From Rhizobium lentis (GTDB lineage Bacteria > Pseudomonadota > Alphaproteobacteria > Rhizobiales > Rhizobiaceae), in the NCBI RefSeq assembly GCF_017352135.1, contig NZ_CP071454.1, positions 1,947,001 through 2,011,000 on the forward strand: a DNA stretch of 64,000 nucleotides, in the 5' to 3' direction. The stretch's first letter is position 1, and every line of letters starts with the position of its first letter. Position numbers and translations under genes: made by a program. The notes under the pieces were generated by a model that worked only from the letters and a program-made list of their open reading frames with translations, was not told where the DNA came from and did not search any database. Shown in pieces: positions 43,645-52,076 of the stretch.

Positions 43645-44780
43645 GCGACACGGCGTCCCTGGCGCCAGACGGAGCGTGTCACCGGCACGCCGTGCGAACG
43701 GTGAACGCGGACGAGATCGGCGCGCAGCCCGGTTGCGATCCGGCCGCGATCGTCGAGGCTGACGGTACGGGCGGGCGTCGACGTCACCATGGCGATCGCC
43801 TTGGGCAGCGTGATGCTCTCCACCTCGTCGGCGAGGATGAAGGGCGCATGCAGCAGGCTGAGCGGAACGTAATCGGAGGAAAGCACGTCGAGCACGCCCA
43901 TCTCGGCGAGATCGCGGGCGGCAATGTTGCCGGAATGGGACTTGCCGCGCACGATGTTCGGTGCGCCCATCAGCACGCTCATGCCATGTTCGTGCGATGC
44001 CCGGGCGGCGTCGAAGCTGGTCGGAAACTCGGCAAGCCGTACGCCGTTGTCGATCGCCTCGTCGACGTGGGCGAGCGTCGCATCGTCATGGCTTGCGACC
44101 GTGATGCCGCGCTCGGCGCAGACCTTGGCAATGGCGTTGCGATGCGGCGTCGAATTGCGTGCCGATTCCTCCTGGCGCTTGGCGACAAAACGGGCAAACA
44201 CCTCGTCGCTCAGGCCCCGCTTCTTCTGGTAGTAGAAGATATACTGGTCCATCGTCTGGAACTGGCGCTGGCCGGGCGCATGATCCATCAGCGAGACGAG
44301 GCGCACATGCGGGTCGTTTTCGAAATCGGCGAAATGTTCGAGCACGTTGTCGGCCGAGACCTCGCAGCGCAGATGGATGAGGTGTTCGGCGCGCAGCCGC
44401 CCTTCCTTCTCCGCCGCCTGGATGGCATCAGCCATGTCGCGCATCTCGCCATGTTCGAAGCCGCCATCCTCGTCCGCCCCCATGCGCAGGCAGTCGAAAA
44501 CCGTGGTGATGCCGGAGGTGACGATCTGGGCGTCATGCGCCTGGACCGCGGCCGTCTTGTGCCAACGGATGCCTGGACGGGGCTGATAATGGCCTTCGAG
44601 GTGGTCGGTGTGCAGCTCGACAAGGCCCGGAATGACATAATCGCCTTCAAAATCTTCGCCGGCTACCGAATTGCCCTCAGAGATATCGGCGATCTTGCCG
44701 TCCCGAATGAGGATCGATCCCGAGAGGATGTCGTCCTCGAGTACGATGCGGGCGTTGGAAAACACGGTCTCTTTGCTCAT
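43641..44780 (-). CDS. phnM: Alpha-D-ribose 1-methylphosphonate 5-triphosphate diphosphatase PhnM
   Basis: PhnM (379 aa) removes pyrophosphate from the ribose-phosphonate triphosphate made by PhnGHIL. It is an amidohydrolase-fold protein with metal ligands visible in VELHTDHLEGHYQPRPGIRW and ITVASHDDATLAHVDEAI; VLMGAPNIVRGKSHSGNI and LDVLSSDYVPLSLL are PhnM-specific. The C-terminal LRADLVRVHRSHGVPVTRSVWRQGRRVA closes the composite barrel. The start at 44780 (MSKETVFSNARIVLEDD) follows an upstream AGAG. The gene lies 13 bp after the DUF1045 gene and overlaps phnN. Confidence 0.96.
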   Translation of the reverse strand: MSKETVFSNARIVLEDDILSGSILIRDGKIADISEGNSVAGEDFEGDYVIPGLVELHTDHLEGHYQPRPGIRWHKTAAVQAHDAQIVTSGITTVFDCLRMGADEDGGFEHGEMRDMADAIQAAEKEGRLRAEHLIHLRCEVSADNVLEHFADFENDPHVRLVSLMDHAPGQRQFQTMDQYIFYYQKKRGLSDEVFARFVAKRQEESARNSTPHRNAIAKVCAERGITVASHDDATLAHVDEAIDNGVRLAEFPTSFDAARASHEHGMSVLMGAPNIVRGKSHSGNIAARDLAEMGVLDVLSSDYVPLSLLHAPFILADEVESITLPKAIAMVTSTPARTVSLDDRGRIATGLRADLVRVHRSHGVPVTRSVWRQGRRVA

Positions 44781-44793
44781 GTCGTCGGCTCTC

Positions 44794-45489
44794 TCAGCGT
44801 TTGGCGCCGGCAAGCGGCAGCCAGGAATGAACTTTGAACGGAGCCTCGCGCGTCTCCTCGATAAAGACAGCGAGGCTGGAAATGGAAAGCGGCCGGCCGG
44901 TAAAATCGGCAAAACGCTCGGTCAGGATCGCCTTCATGACCTCGGCCCGTGTCTCCGGCACCTGGCCGCTCAGCGTCATGTGAAAGCCGAAATCCTCCAT
45001 GACATAAGGATAACCCCAGCGCTGCAGGTTGGCGCGCTGCCTTTCGCTGAGCGTCTCCGGATTGCGCCGCGCGATATCGGCCTCGGAGAGCGCCGCGCGG
45101 AACGGCTCGAACGATTTTACCACCTTCGCGGCGAAATCCTGAAGAGGTTGATGAACAGAACTGGGAACAAGGGCGAAAAAGCGGCCGAGCTGGCCGAGCA
45201 TGAGTTCGGGAATCTCGAAGGCCGGCGTGCGCGCGGCAAATTCCTCGGCCACCGCCATGAGATCCCTCTCGGTGACGGAGGCAGCGAGCGAAAACGGCGC
45301 CTTGATCGTGGCGTGAAAACCGTAGCGGCGGGGGTCGGCGGTCAATTCGAACTGCTCCGCGGCGCTGAGCGTCTCATGTTCCGGTGCAGGATAGGTCTCG
45401 CCGGTGAAGGCATCGCGGCCGAGCCAGAGCGAGGCCGCGCCGGTCAGGGGATCATCCTTCGGCGGCGAAAAATAGAGAGCGTAGCGCAA
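44794..45489 (-). CDS. DUF1045 2H-phosphoesterase-like protein of phosphonate metabolism
   Basis: A 231-residue protein of the DUF1045 family, found almost only in C-P lyase clusters. It has two HxT motifs with the spacing of 2H phosphoesterases: GFHATIKAPF (His59/Thr61) and FGFHMTLSG (His171/Thr173). Enzymes of this fold open 2',3'- or 1'',2''-cyclic phosphates. The C-P lyase reaction releases 5-phosphoribose 1,2-cyclic phosphate, which PhnP opens in E. coli. With no phnP here, this protein is a strong candidate for that step (inference). It lies between phnE2 (117-bp gap) and phnM (13 bp). Confidence 0.85.
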   Translation of the reverse strand: MRYALYFSPPKDDPLTGAASLWLGRDAFTGETYPAPEHETLSAAEQFELTADPRRYGFHATIKAPFSLAASVTERDLMAVAEEFAARTPAFEIPELMLGQLGRFFALVPSSVHQPLQDFAAKVVKSFEPFRAALSEADIARRNPETLSERQRANLQRWGYPYVMEDFGFHMTLSGQVPETRAEVMKAILTERFADFTGRPLSISSLAVFIEETREAPFKVHSWLPLAGAKR

Positions 45490-45606
45490 GGCTTTATCCT
45501 GGGGATCGTCGAAACGGGGAGCGCACTGTGCAGTGATTTGGCGGCGAACCGCAAGCAGGCTCCCGGCTAAAAGATTTCCGTGACAGAATGATGATGCGGC
45601 AGCTCG

Positions 45607-46959
45607 TCAGTGGCTCTTTTTTCCCATCACGCGCGAGCGCAGCGCATTCGAGAGATTGTCGAAGGCAAAAACCACCAGGAGGATCAGAAGCACCATATAG
45701 GCGACCTTGTCCCAGTCCGAATTGGTCTTCATGGATTCCAACAGCTTGAGGCCGATGCCGCCCGCACCGACGGCGCCGATCACGGTTGCCGAACGGGTAT
45801 TCGATTCCCAGAAGTAGAGCGATTGCGAGATGAAGACCGGCAGAACCTGTGGGATGACGCCGAAACGCTGGACAGCGACTGGCGCTGCACCTACGGACTT
45901 GACGCCCTCACGCTGTTTATCGTCGATGTTCTCCAGCGCTTCCGCGTAGACTTTTCCGAGCGCGCCCGTATCGGTGAAGAAGATCGCTGCGATTCCCGGT
46001 AGCGGCCCCGGCCCGAAGGCACGCGTGAAGAACAATGCCCAGATCAGCATGTCGATCGAGCGCAGGAAATCGAAGAGCCGTTTCGTGCCCCAGTTCACGG
46101 TGCGGTTGCGCATGATGTTGCGCGCGGCGATGAAGGCGAGCGGGAAAGCGACCAGGGTGCCGAACAGCGTGCCGACAAAGGCCATGACCAGCGTCTGCAT
46201 CAGTTTCGACAGGATGTCGCCGTGCTGCCAGCTCGTGTTGTTGAGGAAGTTGTCCAACGCCAGCGAAGCATTTGACTGATTCGCATCGAGCCGATCGCCC
46301 GAAAAGATCAAGCCGATGATCTCGGGCAGGCTGCGGCCCCAGAAGGGCGATTGCGTATCGAAGAAGAAGTTCGCCCAGCCGAGGAAGCGGCGCTGCACAT
46401 AGACCTGGCTGGTGCGGATTTCTGCCTGTCCGGCAAAACCGTAATAGACATTCACCTTATTGTCGTCCTGCTGCATCTGGGCTGGCGCATTTGCGGGCAG
46501 GGAGGCGCGGTCGCGGGTGATGGTCACGGGATAGAGCTTGCCGTCGACATAGACGTCGACGCGGCTCGGGCCTACTTCCAGACGATCGCCGTCGCTGCCG
46601 AAGGTGACAATGTATCTGCTCCCGTCGGCGCTTGGCTTCAGCCAGTCGATATCAGCGCCTTCGGGATACTGGCGGCGGCTTGTCCATTGCGCAACGACCT
46701 GATCATTCTGGAAACGCAAGCGCGGCTGGGCACGCCAGGAATACCAATCCTGGACATAGGTTGCCGCGCGATCCCAGTTTCCGTTCATGAAAGTCGGAAT
46801 GACGTTGAAGAAGGCGAAGCAGAAGGCAAGGTAAACAAGGACCGCCGCCGAAATGAGGGGGAAGCCCCAGCGCTGCATGAAGCTGCGATGGAAGACGTCG
46901 GGATAGGTATCCAGCAGGCGGTTGCGCTTGGCGGCGTCGATCGTCAGAACAGAGGACAT
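45607..46959 (-). CDS. phnE: Phosphonate ABC transporter permease PhnE (second copy, extended)
   Basis: PhnE2 (450 aa) is an inner-membrane subunit of the phosphonate importer. The first TM helix (about 31-49) is followed by an unusual ~200-residue mostly polar segment (about 53-250; TFMNGNWDRAATYVQDWYSW ... VQRRFLGWANFFFDTQ), predicted periplasmic. The normal permease domain begins SKLMQTLVMAFVGTLFGTLV. The EAA-type loop is KQREGVKSVGAAPVAVQRFGVIP. The stop of phnE1 overlaps its ATG by one base (TGATG). Ordinary PhnE is about 270 residues. Confidence 0.92.
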   Translation of the reverse strand: MSSVLTIDAAKRNRLLDTYPDVFHRSFMQRWGFPLISAAVLVYLAFCFAFFNVIPTFMNGNWDRAATYVQDWYSWRAQPRLRFQNDQVVAQWTSRRQYPEGADIDWLKPSADGSRYIVTFGSDGDRLEVGPSRVDVYVDGKLYPVTITRDRASLPANAPAQMQQDDNKVNVYYGFAGQAEIRTSQVYVQRRFLGWANFFFDTQSPFWGRSLPEIIGLIFSGDRLDANQSNASLALDNFLNNTSWQHGDILSKLMQTLVMAFVGTLFGTLVAFPLAFIAARNIMRNRTVNWGTKRLFDFLRSIDMLIWALFFTRAFGPGPLPGIAAIFFTDTGALGKVYAEALENIDDKQREGVKSVGAAPVAVQRFGVIPQVLPVFISQSLYFWESNTRSATVIGAVGAGGIGLKLLESMKTNSDWDKVAYMVLLILLVVFAFDNLSNALRSRVMGKKSH

Positions 46960-47939
46960 CACGCCGCTCCCCGGCCGAATTCGAAGGACTGCTTGCCGAT
47001 CAGTCGGCGGCGCAGCCAGGCGGAGAACTGGTCGACGCAAATGACGGTGATCAGCAGCAGGATGATGATTGCGTAAGTCTTGGCGGCATGGTCGCGACCA
47101 ATCGAAAGGCTGAAGACCTCGCCTATGCCGCCGCCGCCAACAGCGCCGATGATGGTCGAGGCTCGCACGTTGATCTCGGTGCGCAGCAGCGTATAGGAGA
47201 CAAAATTCGGCAGTACCTGCGGCAGGATGGCGAAGCGCACCCGCTCGATCCAGCCGGCGCCGACGGCGCGCAAGCCCTCGTCCGCCTTCATGTCGGCATT
47301 CTCGACGACTTCAAAGAACAGCTTTCCCAACGCGCCGACGGTGTGGACCCAGACCGCGATGATCGCCGAGATAGGACCAATCGACAGGATCGCCGCGAGA
47401 AGACCGGCAATGACGATCTCCGGGAAAGCGCGCATAATTTCCATGATGCGCCGCACGATCCATCGTGTTACGCCTGCACCGACCAGATTGGTGGAAGCGA
47501 AAAAGCAGAGCATGAACGCGCCGCTTGCACCGAGAATGGTGGAGACGATGGCGATGTTCAGCGTGATTGCGAGCTGGTAGAAGAAATTCGGAATGTAGAA
47601 ACTGTCGGTGATCCAGACGCGGTCGCTTGTATAGTCGTATTTTATGGAACCGTCGGAAAAGGGCGAAGGCAGGTCGAACATGGCGCGGAAGATCTCCAGC
47701 GGGCTGTCCGGCACAAAACTCTTCATGAAATCGAAGAAATAGGGAAGACGCTCGAAGAATTTGCCTGAATTGGCGCTGTTGGCAAAATCGAGCGAAGCGC
47801 TGAGGATGATCAGGAAGATGGAGATCGAGACGACCGTGTACATCCGCCGAGTCCGAACCTGGCTTTGGTAATGGTCGAGGATCGTGCGGGAGCTTTCCTG
47901 CAGTCCATCCAGATGAGCCGCTCCGGCCGAGTGATCCAT
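46959..47939 (-). CDS. phnE: Phosphonate ABC transporter permease PhnE (first copy)
   Basis: PhnE1 (326 aa) is the other permease subunit of the PhnCDE importer. About six TM helices are present, starting MYTVVSISIFLIILSASLDF. The cytoplasmic coupling loop is MKADEGLRAVGAGWIERVRFAILPQVLPNF (EAA-like), and the end SIIIGAVGGGGIG-type segment (ASTIIGAVGGGGIGEVFSLS) is typical of PhnE. It lies 68 bp after phnD and touches phnE2. The two permeases probably form a heterodimer with PhnC. Confidence 0.94.
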   Translation of the reverse strand: MDHSAGAAHLDGLQESSRTILDHYQSQVRTRRMYTVVSISIFLIILSASLDFANSANSGKFFERLPYFFDFMKSFVPDSPLEIFRAMFDLPSPFSDGSIKYDYTSDRVWITDSFYIPNFFYQLAITLNIAIVSTILGASGAFMLCFFASTNLVGAGVTRWIVRRIMEIMRAFPEIVIAGLLAAILSIGPISAIIAVWVHTVGALGKLFFEVVENADMKADEGLRAVGAGWIERVRFAILPQVLPNFVSYTLLRTEINVRASTIIGAVGGGGIGEVFSLSIGRDHAAKTYAIIILLLITVICVDQFSAWLRRRLIGKQSFEFGRGAA

Positions 47940-48007
47940 ATGTGACTTCCTTTTTGGAAGATTGGCGGCATCATGATGATGCCGCCGCGAGATTGCCAGA
48001 CCGAGAA

Positions 48008-48919
48008 TCAGCCGCCGATAACGGCTTTGCGGGCGTCGATGATCGTCTGGTAGAAGCTCTGGTCGACCGGCGACCAGTCGACATAGCCGCCGCCGGTGAA
48101 CGATTCGAAGCAGCTCTTGTCTGTCTTCGGCAGCTCGGCGAAGTAGGCGGTAACCTTCTTCTGGAGATCGGCCGGCAGCTTCTGGGAAACCATCAGTGGG
48201 CCATTCGGGATGAGGGGCGACTTCCAGACCTGGACGATATCATCCATGTCGAGCAGGCCCTTGGCGACCATCTGGTGCAGGTTGCCGGAGGTGTAGCCCT
48301 GCGCCCAATCGCCCTGGGCCGAACCGAAGGTGGTGCCGACGTCGAACTTCTTGTCGAGAACACCGAGGACGAGGTTCTCGTGGCCGCCACCGAAGCCGGT
48401 TTCCGAGAAGTACTGCTTGACGGGAACACCAATGTCCTTCGGCAGGGCAACGTTGGGAACAAGATAGCCGGAGGTCGAGTCCGGATCGGCGAAGCCGAGC
48501 TTCTTGCCCTTGGCGTCGGCGAGCGTCTTGATGCCGGAATCCTTGCGAGCGACCATGATCGAGTAGTAGCCGGTCGAACCGTCGGCCTGCTTGGTTGTGA
48601 GGACCGGGGTAACGGCGTTCGGATCCTTGAGATAGATTGCGGCGTAGGACGAGGCGCCCATGACGGCGAGGTCGATCGTACCGCCGAGGAGGCCCTGGAT
48701 GACACCGTTATAGTTCGGCGACGGGAAGAGCTGCACCTCGGAAACGCCGGTGGCGGCGATCAGGCCCGGCTTGACGCACTCGGTACGACGAACCTGGTCG
48801 GCTTCGTTTTCGCCGCCATCGAGACCAATGCGGAGGACCTTGACCTCCTGTGCGGCGGCATTGCCGGCCAGGGCGGCAACGGCAATGGTTGCCATCAAAA
48901 TCTTGCGGAATGCAGACAT
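48008..48919 (-). CDS. phnD: Phosphonate ABC transporter substrate-binding protein PhnD
   Basis: PhnD (303 aa) captures phosphonates in the periplasm. A signal peptide (MSAFRKILMATIAVAALAGNAAA) is followed by a type II periplasmic-binding fold: VLRIGLDGGENEADQVRRTE, the ligand-hinge motif VAVMGASSYAAIYL (here LAVMGASSYAA), GYYSIMVARKDSGIKTLADAKGKKLGFADPDSTSGYLVPN, and GGHENLVLGVLDKKFDVGTTF. These are diagnostic of PhnD. The start at 48919 is supported by AAAAGGAG. It lies 68 bp downstream of phnC and upstream of phnE1. Confidence 0.96.
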   Translation of the reverse strand: MSAFRKILMATIAVAALAGNAAAQEVKVLRIGLDGGENEADQVRRTECVKPGLIAATGVSEVQLFPSPNYNGVIQGLLGGTIDLAVMGASSYAAIYLKDPNAVTPVLTTKQADGSTGYYSIMVARKDSGIKTLADAKGKKLGFADPDSTSGYLVPNVALPKDIGVPVKQYFSETGFGGGHENLVLGVLDKKFDVGTTFGSAQGDWAQGYTSGNLHQMVAKGLLDMDDIVQVWKSPLIPNGPLMVSQKLPADLQKKVTAYFAELPKTDKSCFESFTGGGYVDWSPVDQSFYQTIIDARKAVIGG

Positions 48920-48987
48920 GGAAGTCTCCTTTTGTGACGTGGTTTGTCGGTTGGTTCTCCGGCCCTTGTCCCGTCGGCCGGAAACGG

Positions 48988-49833
48988 TCAATGCATAGCG
49001 GCTGCTTTGGCCGTCATGCCGGATGATTGGTTCTCGGCACGGCGCGCGGATTCGAGACTGGTCGAGGTCATCGTTTCGTCGATGCCGGCGCCGTCCTTGT
49101 CGGTGCCATAGATTGCCTTCACTGCTTCGGCCGTCAGCTCAGAGGGCTTTCCGTCGAAGACGACGCGGCCGCCGGCCATGCCGACGATGCGCTCACAATA
49201 GTTGCGGGCGGTATCGAGCGTGTGCAGGTTGGTGATGACGGTAATACCCTCGCGCTCGTTGATATCGCGTAGCGCATCCATGACGATCTTGGCGTTCAGC
49301 GGATCGAGCGAGGCGATCGGCTCGTCGGCGAGCACCATCTTCGGGTTCTGCATCAGCGCGCGGGCAATGGCTACGCGCTGCTGCTGGCCGCCGGAAAGCG
49401 TGCCGGCCGCCTGCAGCGCCGTCTGCTCGATGCCGAGGCGTTCGAGCGCTGCGATCGCGTGCACGCGCTCCTCGCGCGTGAAGATATTGAGCAGGCTCAG
49501 AAGCGTCGAGCGGTGATTGAGGCGACCGAGCATGACATTGGTCAGAACGTCCAGGCGCGGCACCAGATTGAACTGCTGGAAGATCATCGCGCAGTCGCGC
49601 TGCCAGTTGCGCAAGGTCCGGCCGCGAAGCGCGGAGACTTCGACGCCGGCGAAATGAATGGAGCCGGAGCTCGGCTCCTGCAGGCGGTTGATCATGCGCA
49701 GGAGCGTCGACTTGCCGGCGCCGGAGCGGCCGATGATGCCGACCATCTGGCCCTGGGGAATGCTGAGCGTGACGGAGTCGACGGCGAGCTTGTTTGCGAA
49801 ACGACGTGTGACATCCTTCAGCTCGAACATCAT
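48988..49833 (-). CDS. phnC: Phosphonate ABC transporter ATP-binding protein PhnC
   Basis: PhnC (281 aa) powers phosphonate import. Walker A is [20 protein letters not shown], the Q loop is [12 protein letters not shown], the ABC signature is [19 protein letters not shown], and Walker B is [19 protein letters not shown]. The C-terminus is extended by about 30 polar residues ([20 protein letters not shown]...). ATG 49833 is preferred because GAGGAA lies 5 nt upstream; one further ATG follows directly and another at 49848 precedes. It lies 115 bp downstream of the acetyltransferase gene, a gap holding PHO-box-like repeats. Confidence 0.95.
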   Translation of the reverse strand: MMFELKDVTRRFANKLAVDSVTLSIPQGQMVGIIGRSGAGKSTLLRMINRLQEPSSGSIHFAGVEVSALRGRTLRNWQRDCAMIFQQFNLVPRLDVLTNVMLGRLNHRSTLLSLLNIFTREERVHAIAALERLGIEQTALQAAGTLSGGQQQRVAIARALMQNPKMVLADEPIASLDPLNAKIVMDALRDINEREGITVITNLHTLDTARNYCERIVGMAGGRVVFDGKPSELTAEAVKAIYGTDKDGAGIDETMTSTSLESARRAENQSSGMTAKAAAMH

Positions 49834-49894
49834 GCTTTTTCCTCGCATCCCAGGCCTCGGTCAGCATCGCATTAGTCCCGCTTCGTGAACCTCG

Positions 49895-49926
49895 CGTGTC
49901 ATATTTGTGTAAGTCGTGTCACAAAT
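49895..49926. promoter_or_regulatory. PHO-box-like direct repeats between the acetyltransferase gene and phnC
   Basis: Plus-strand reading GTGTCAT-ATTT-GTGTAAG (11-bp period), followed by a further GTGTCAC 9 bp on. These resemble TGTCA half-sites of PhoB boxes, but the repeats point away from phnC and the second unit is degenerate. A separate phosphate-controlled promoter for phnCDE is possible but weakly supported. Confidence 0.35.
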
Positions 49927-49948
49927 CCCGGCGCGGCGGCGACAGCAT

Positions 49949-50566
49949 CTAGTCCTCGTAGTGCGACAGAAAATCTTCCGCGCTCAGGTTGCGGAAATCC
50001 TGCAGCGCCAGGCGCAGACGGTCATGTTGCCAGTCCCACCAGGCAAGCCTGTCCATGCGCTCGCCGATCTCTTTCGGAAAGCGCTCGCGGATCAATTTAG
50101 CCGGCACGCCGCCGACGATCGTATAGGGCGGGACATCCTTCGAAACGACGGCTCCGGCCCCGATCACCGCCCCGTTGCCGACACTGACCCCGGGCAGGAT
50201 TGTCGCTCCATGACCGATCCAGACGTCGTTGCCGATCGTCACGCGGTTTGAGCGTCGCCAGGCGAAGAAGTCCGTTTCCATGTCGGCGTCCGGCCAGTAG
50301 TCGCCGGCCCGATAGGTGAAATGGTGCAGCGTCGCGCGCCAGGTCGGATGATTGGTGGCGTTGATGCGCACGGCGGCGGCGATATTGACGAATTTGCCGA
50401 TCGTCGCGCACCAGACGGAGCCGTCCTGCATGATGTAGGAATAGTCGCCGAACTCGGCCTCGCTGATGCGGCAGCGTTCGGAGACCTCCGTATAGCGCCC
50501 GAAGGTGGAGTCGCTGACGGCGGCCGTTTCGTGAATATAGGGCTCGATATCAAGCTTGCGGCTCAT
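49949..50566 (-). CDS. Hexapeptide-repeat acetyltransferase of the phosphonate cluster
   Basis: A 205-residue left-handed beta-helix transferase with hexapeptide repeats ([LIV]-G-x4) visible in FGDYSYIMQDGSVWCATIGKFVNIAAAVRINA and VTIGNDVWIGHGATILPGVSVGNGAVIGAGAVVSKDVP. It matches the family of phosphonate-metabolism xenobiotic (chloramphenicol-type) acetyltransferases found beside phnL in rhizobia. Such proteins may acetylate aminophosphonates to protect the cell, as the unrelated PhnO does, but the substrate is not shown. Its ATG overlaps the phnL stop by 4 bp. Confidence 0.9.
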   Translation of the reverse strand: MSRKLDIEPYIHETAAVSDSTFGRYTEVSERCRISEAEFGDYSYIMQDGSVWCATIGKFVNIAAAVRINATNHPTWRATLHHFTYRAGDYWPDADMETDFFAWRRSNRVTIGNDVWIGHGATILPGVSVGNGAVIGAGAVVSKDVPPYTIVGGVPAKLIRERFPKEIGERMDRLAWWDWQHDRLRLALQDFRNLSAEDFLSHYED

Positions 50567-51270
50567 GCGGCAATCTTTCTCGACGAGAACTGCTGGACGT
50601 CGAGAATGCGGTCGGCGACGGCTTCGCGCACTTCCTCGTCGTGGAAGATGCCGAGGAGGGCGACACCCGCCTGCTTCTTTTGCGCAATCATGTCGACGAC
50701 GACTGCACGATTCCTGGCATCGAGCGAGGCTGTGGGTTCGTCGAGAAGCAGGATCGCATGGTCGGTAATGAAGCCGCGCGCGATGTTGATACGTTGCTGC
50801 TCGCCGCCGGAGAAGGTGGCAGGCGGAAGCTGCCAGAGCGCCTCTGGCAGGTTGAGCCGGGCCAGCAGGACGCCGGCCTTTTCCCGCGCGGCCACGGTGT
50901 CCGCGCCGCGCGCGACGAGCGGCTCGGCCACCACATCGATCGCCGCCACACGCGGTACCGTGCGCAGGAATTGGCTGACATAGCCGAGCGTATCGCGCCG
51001 CACGTTGAGCACGGTGCGCGGATCGGCGGAGGCGAGATCGACGACACGCCCGTCGTGGCGGATGAGAATCTGGCCGGTGTCGACGGCATAATTACCGTAG
51101 ATCATCTTGAGCAGCGAGCTCTTGCCGATCCCCGAGGGACCGCCGAGTACGACGCATTCGCCTGCTGCGACCGAAAAGGCGACGTCGGAGACGACGGGCA
51201 GTTTGATGCCGTCGCGCAGGTGCATGGTGAAGCTCTTCGAGACTTCGGAAACGACGAGGGGCGTTGGCAT
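50563..51270 (-). CDS. phnL: C-P lyase complex subunit PhnL (ABC-ATPase-like)
   Basis: PhnL (235 aa) works with PhnG, H and I to attach phosphonate to ribose triphosphate at N-glycosidic attack on ATP. It looks like an ABC ATPase: Walker A VLGGPSGIGKSSLLKMIYGN, ABC signature TFSGGEQQRINIARGFI, Walker B LLLDEPTASLDARNRAVVVD. There is no membrane partner, as expected. It starts 29 bp after phnK. The GPSGIGKSS P-loop is typical of PhnL and different from that of PhnC and PhnK. Confidence 0.95.
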   Translation of the reverse strand: MPTPLVVSEVSKSFTMHLRDGIKLPVVSDVAFSVAAGECVVLGGPSGIGKSSLLKMIYGNYAVDTGQILIRHDGRVVDLASADPRTVLNVRRDTLGYVSQFLRTVPRVAAIDVVAEPLVARGADTVAAREKAGVLLARLNLPEALWQLPPATFSGGEQQRINIARGFITDHAILLLDEPTASLDARNRAVVVDMIAQKKQAGVALLGIFHDEEVREAVADRILDVQQFSSRKIAA

Positions 51271-51299
51271 GATTTCTTCTTCCTGATTCTAACGAAGGC

Positions 51300-52076
51300 T
51301 CAGACCTGCAGGATCGAGGAGACGAGCAGTTGGGTGTAAGGCTCTCTCGGATCGTCGAGCACGCGGTCAGTCAGCCCATGTTCGATGACATAGCCGTCCT
51401 TCATCACCATCATGCGATGCGACAGAAGCCGGGCGACGGCGAGATCGTGGGTGACGATGATGGCGGAGAGGCCAAGGTCGTTGACAAGGCCGCGCACGAG
51501 ATCGAGCAGGCGCGCCTGTACCGAAACGTCGAGACCACCGGTCGGCTCGTCCATGAAGACGAGGCGCGGGCCGGTGACGAGGTTGCGGGCGATCTGAAGG
51601 CGCTGGCGCATGCCGCCGGAAAAGGCGCGCGGCTGGTCGTCGATACGGTCGGCGTCGATCTCGACGCGTTCGAGCCAGTCGATCGCCGAGGCGCGAATCT
51701 TGCCATAGTGCCGGTCGCCGATCGCCATCAGCCGTTCGCCGACATTGGCGCCGGCAGAAACGGTCATGCGCAGGCCATCGGCGGGGTTCTGGTGCACGAA
51801 GCCCCAGTCGGTGCGCATCAGGAAGCGACGCTCGGCCTCGTTCATGCGGTAGAGGTCGCGGTAGCCGCCGTCGCGCATGTGGTATTCGACGCTGCCGGTG
51901 GTCGGCATCAGCCGGGTGGAGATGCAGTTGAGCAATGTCGTCTTGCCCGAGCCGGATTCGCCGACAATAGCGAGAACCTCGCCGGGCCAGAGCTCGAAGG
52001 ATACATTCCGGCAGCCGATCCGGTTGCCATAGAATTTCGAGAGGTCGTTGACTTTGAGAAGCGGCGTGTCGGTCAT
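51300..52076 (-). CDS. phnK: C-P lyase complex subunit PhnK (ABC-ATPase-like)
   Basis: PhnK (258 aa) binds the PhnGHIJ core and is needed for C-P bond cleavage in vivo. Walker A is AIVGESGSGKTTLLNCISTR, the Q loop is GFVHQNPADGLRM, the signature is FSGGMRQRLQIARNLVTGP, and Walker B is LVFMDEPTGGLDVSVQARLL. It resembles the oligopeptide-transporter ATPases but has no permease here. The start at 52076 (MTDTPLLKVNDLSKFYGN) overlaps the phnJ stop by 4 bp. Confidence 0.95.
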   Translation of the reverse strand: MTDTPLLKVNDLSKFYGNRIGCRNVSFELWPGEVLAIVGESGSGKTTLLNCISTRLMPTTGSVEYHMRDGGYRDLYRMNEAERRFLMRTDWGFVHQNPADGLRMTVSAGANVGERLMAIGDRHYGKIRASAIDWLERVEIDADRIDDQPRAFSGGMRQRLQIARNLVTGPRLVFMDEPTGGLDVSVQARLLDLVRGLVNDLGLSAIIVTHDLAVARLLSHRMMVMKDGYVIEHGLTDRVLDDPREPYTQLLVSSILQV

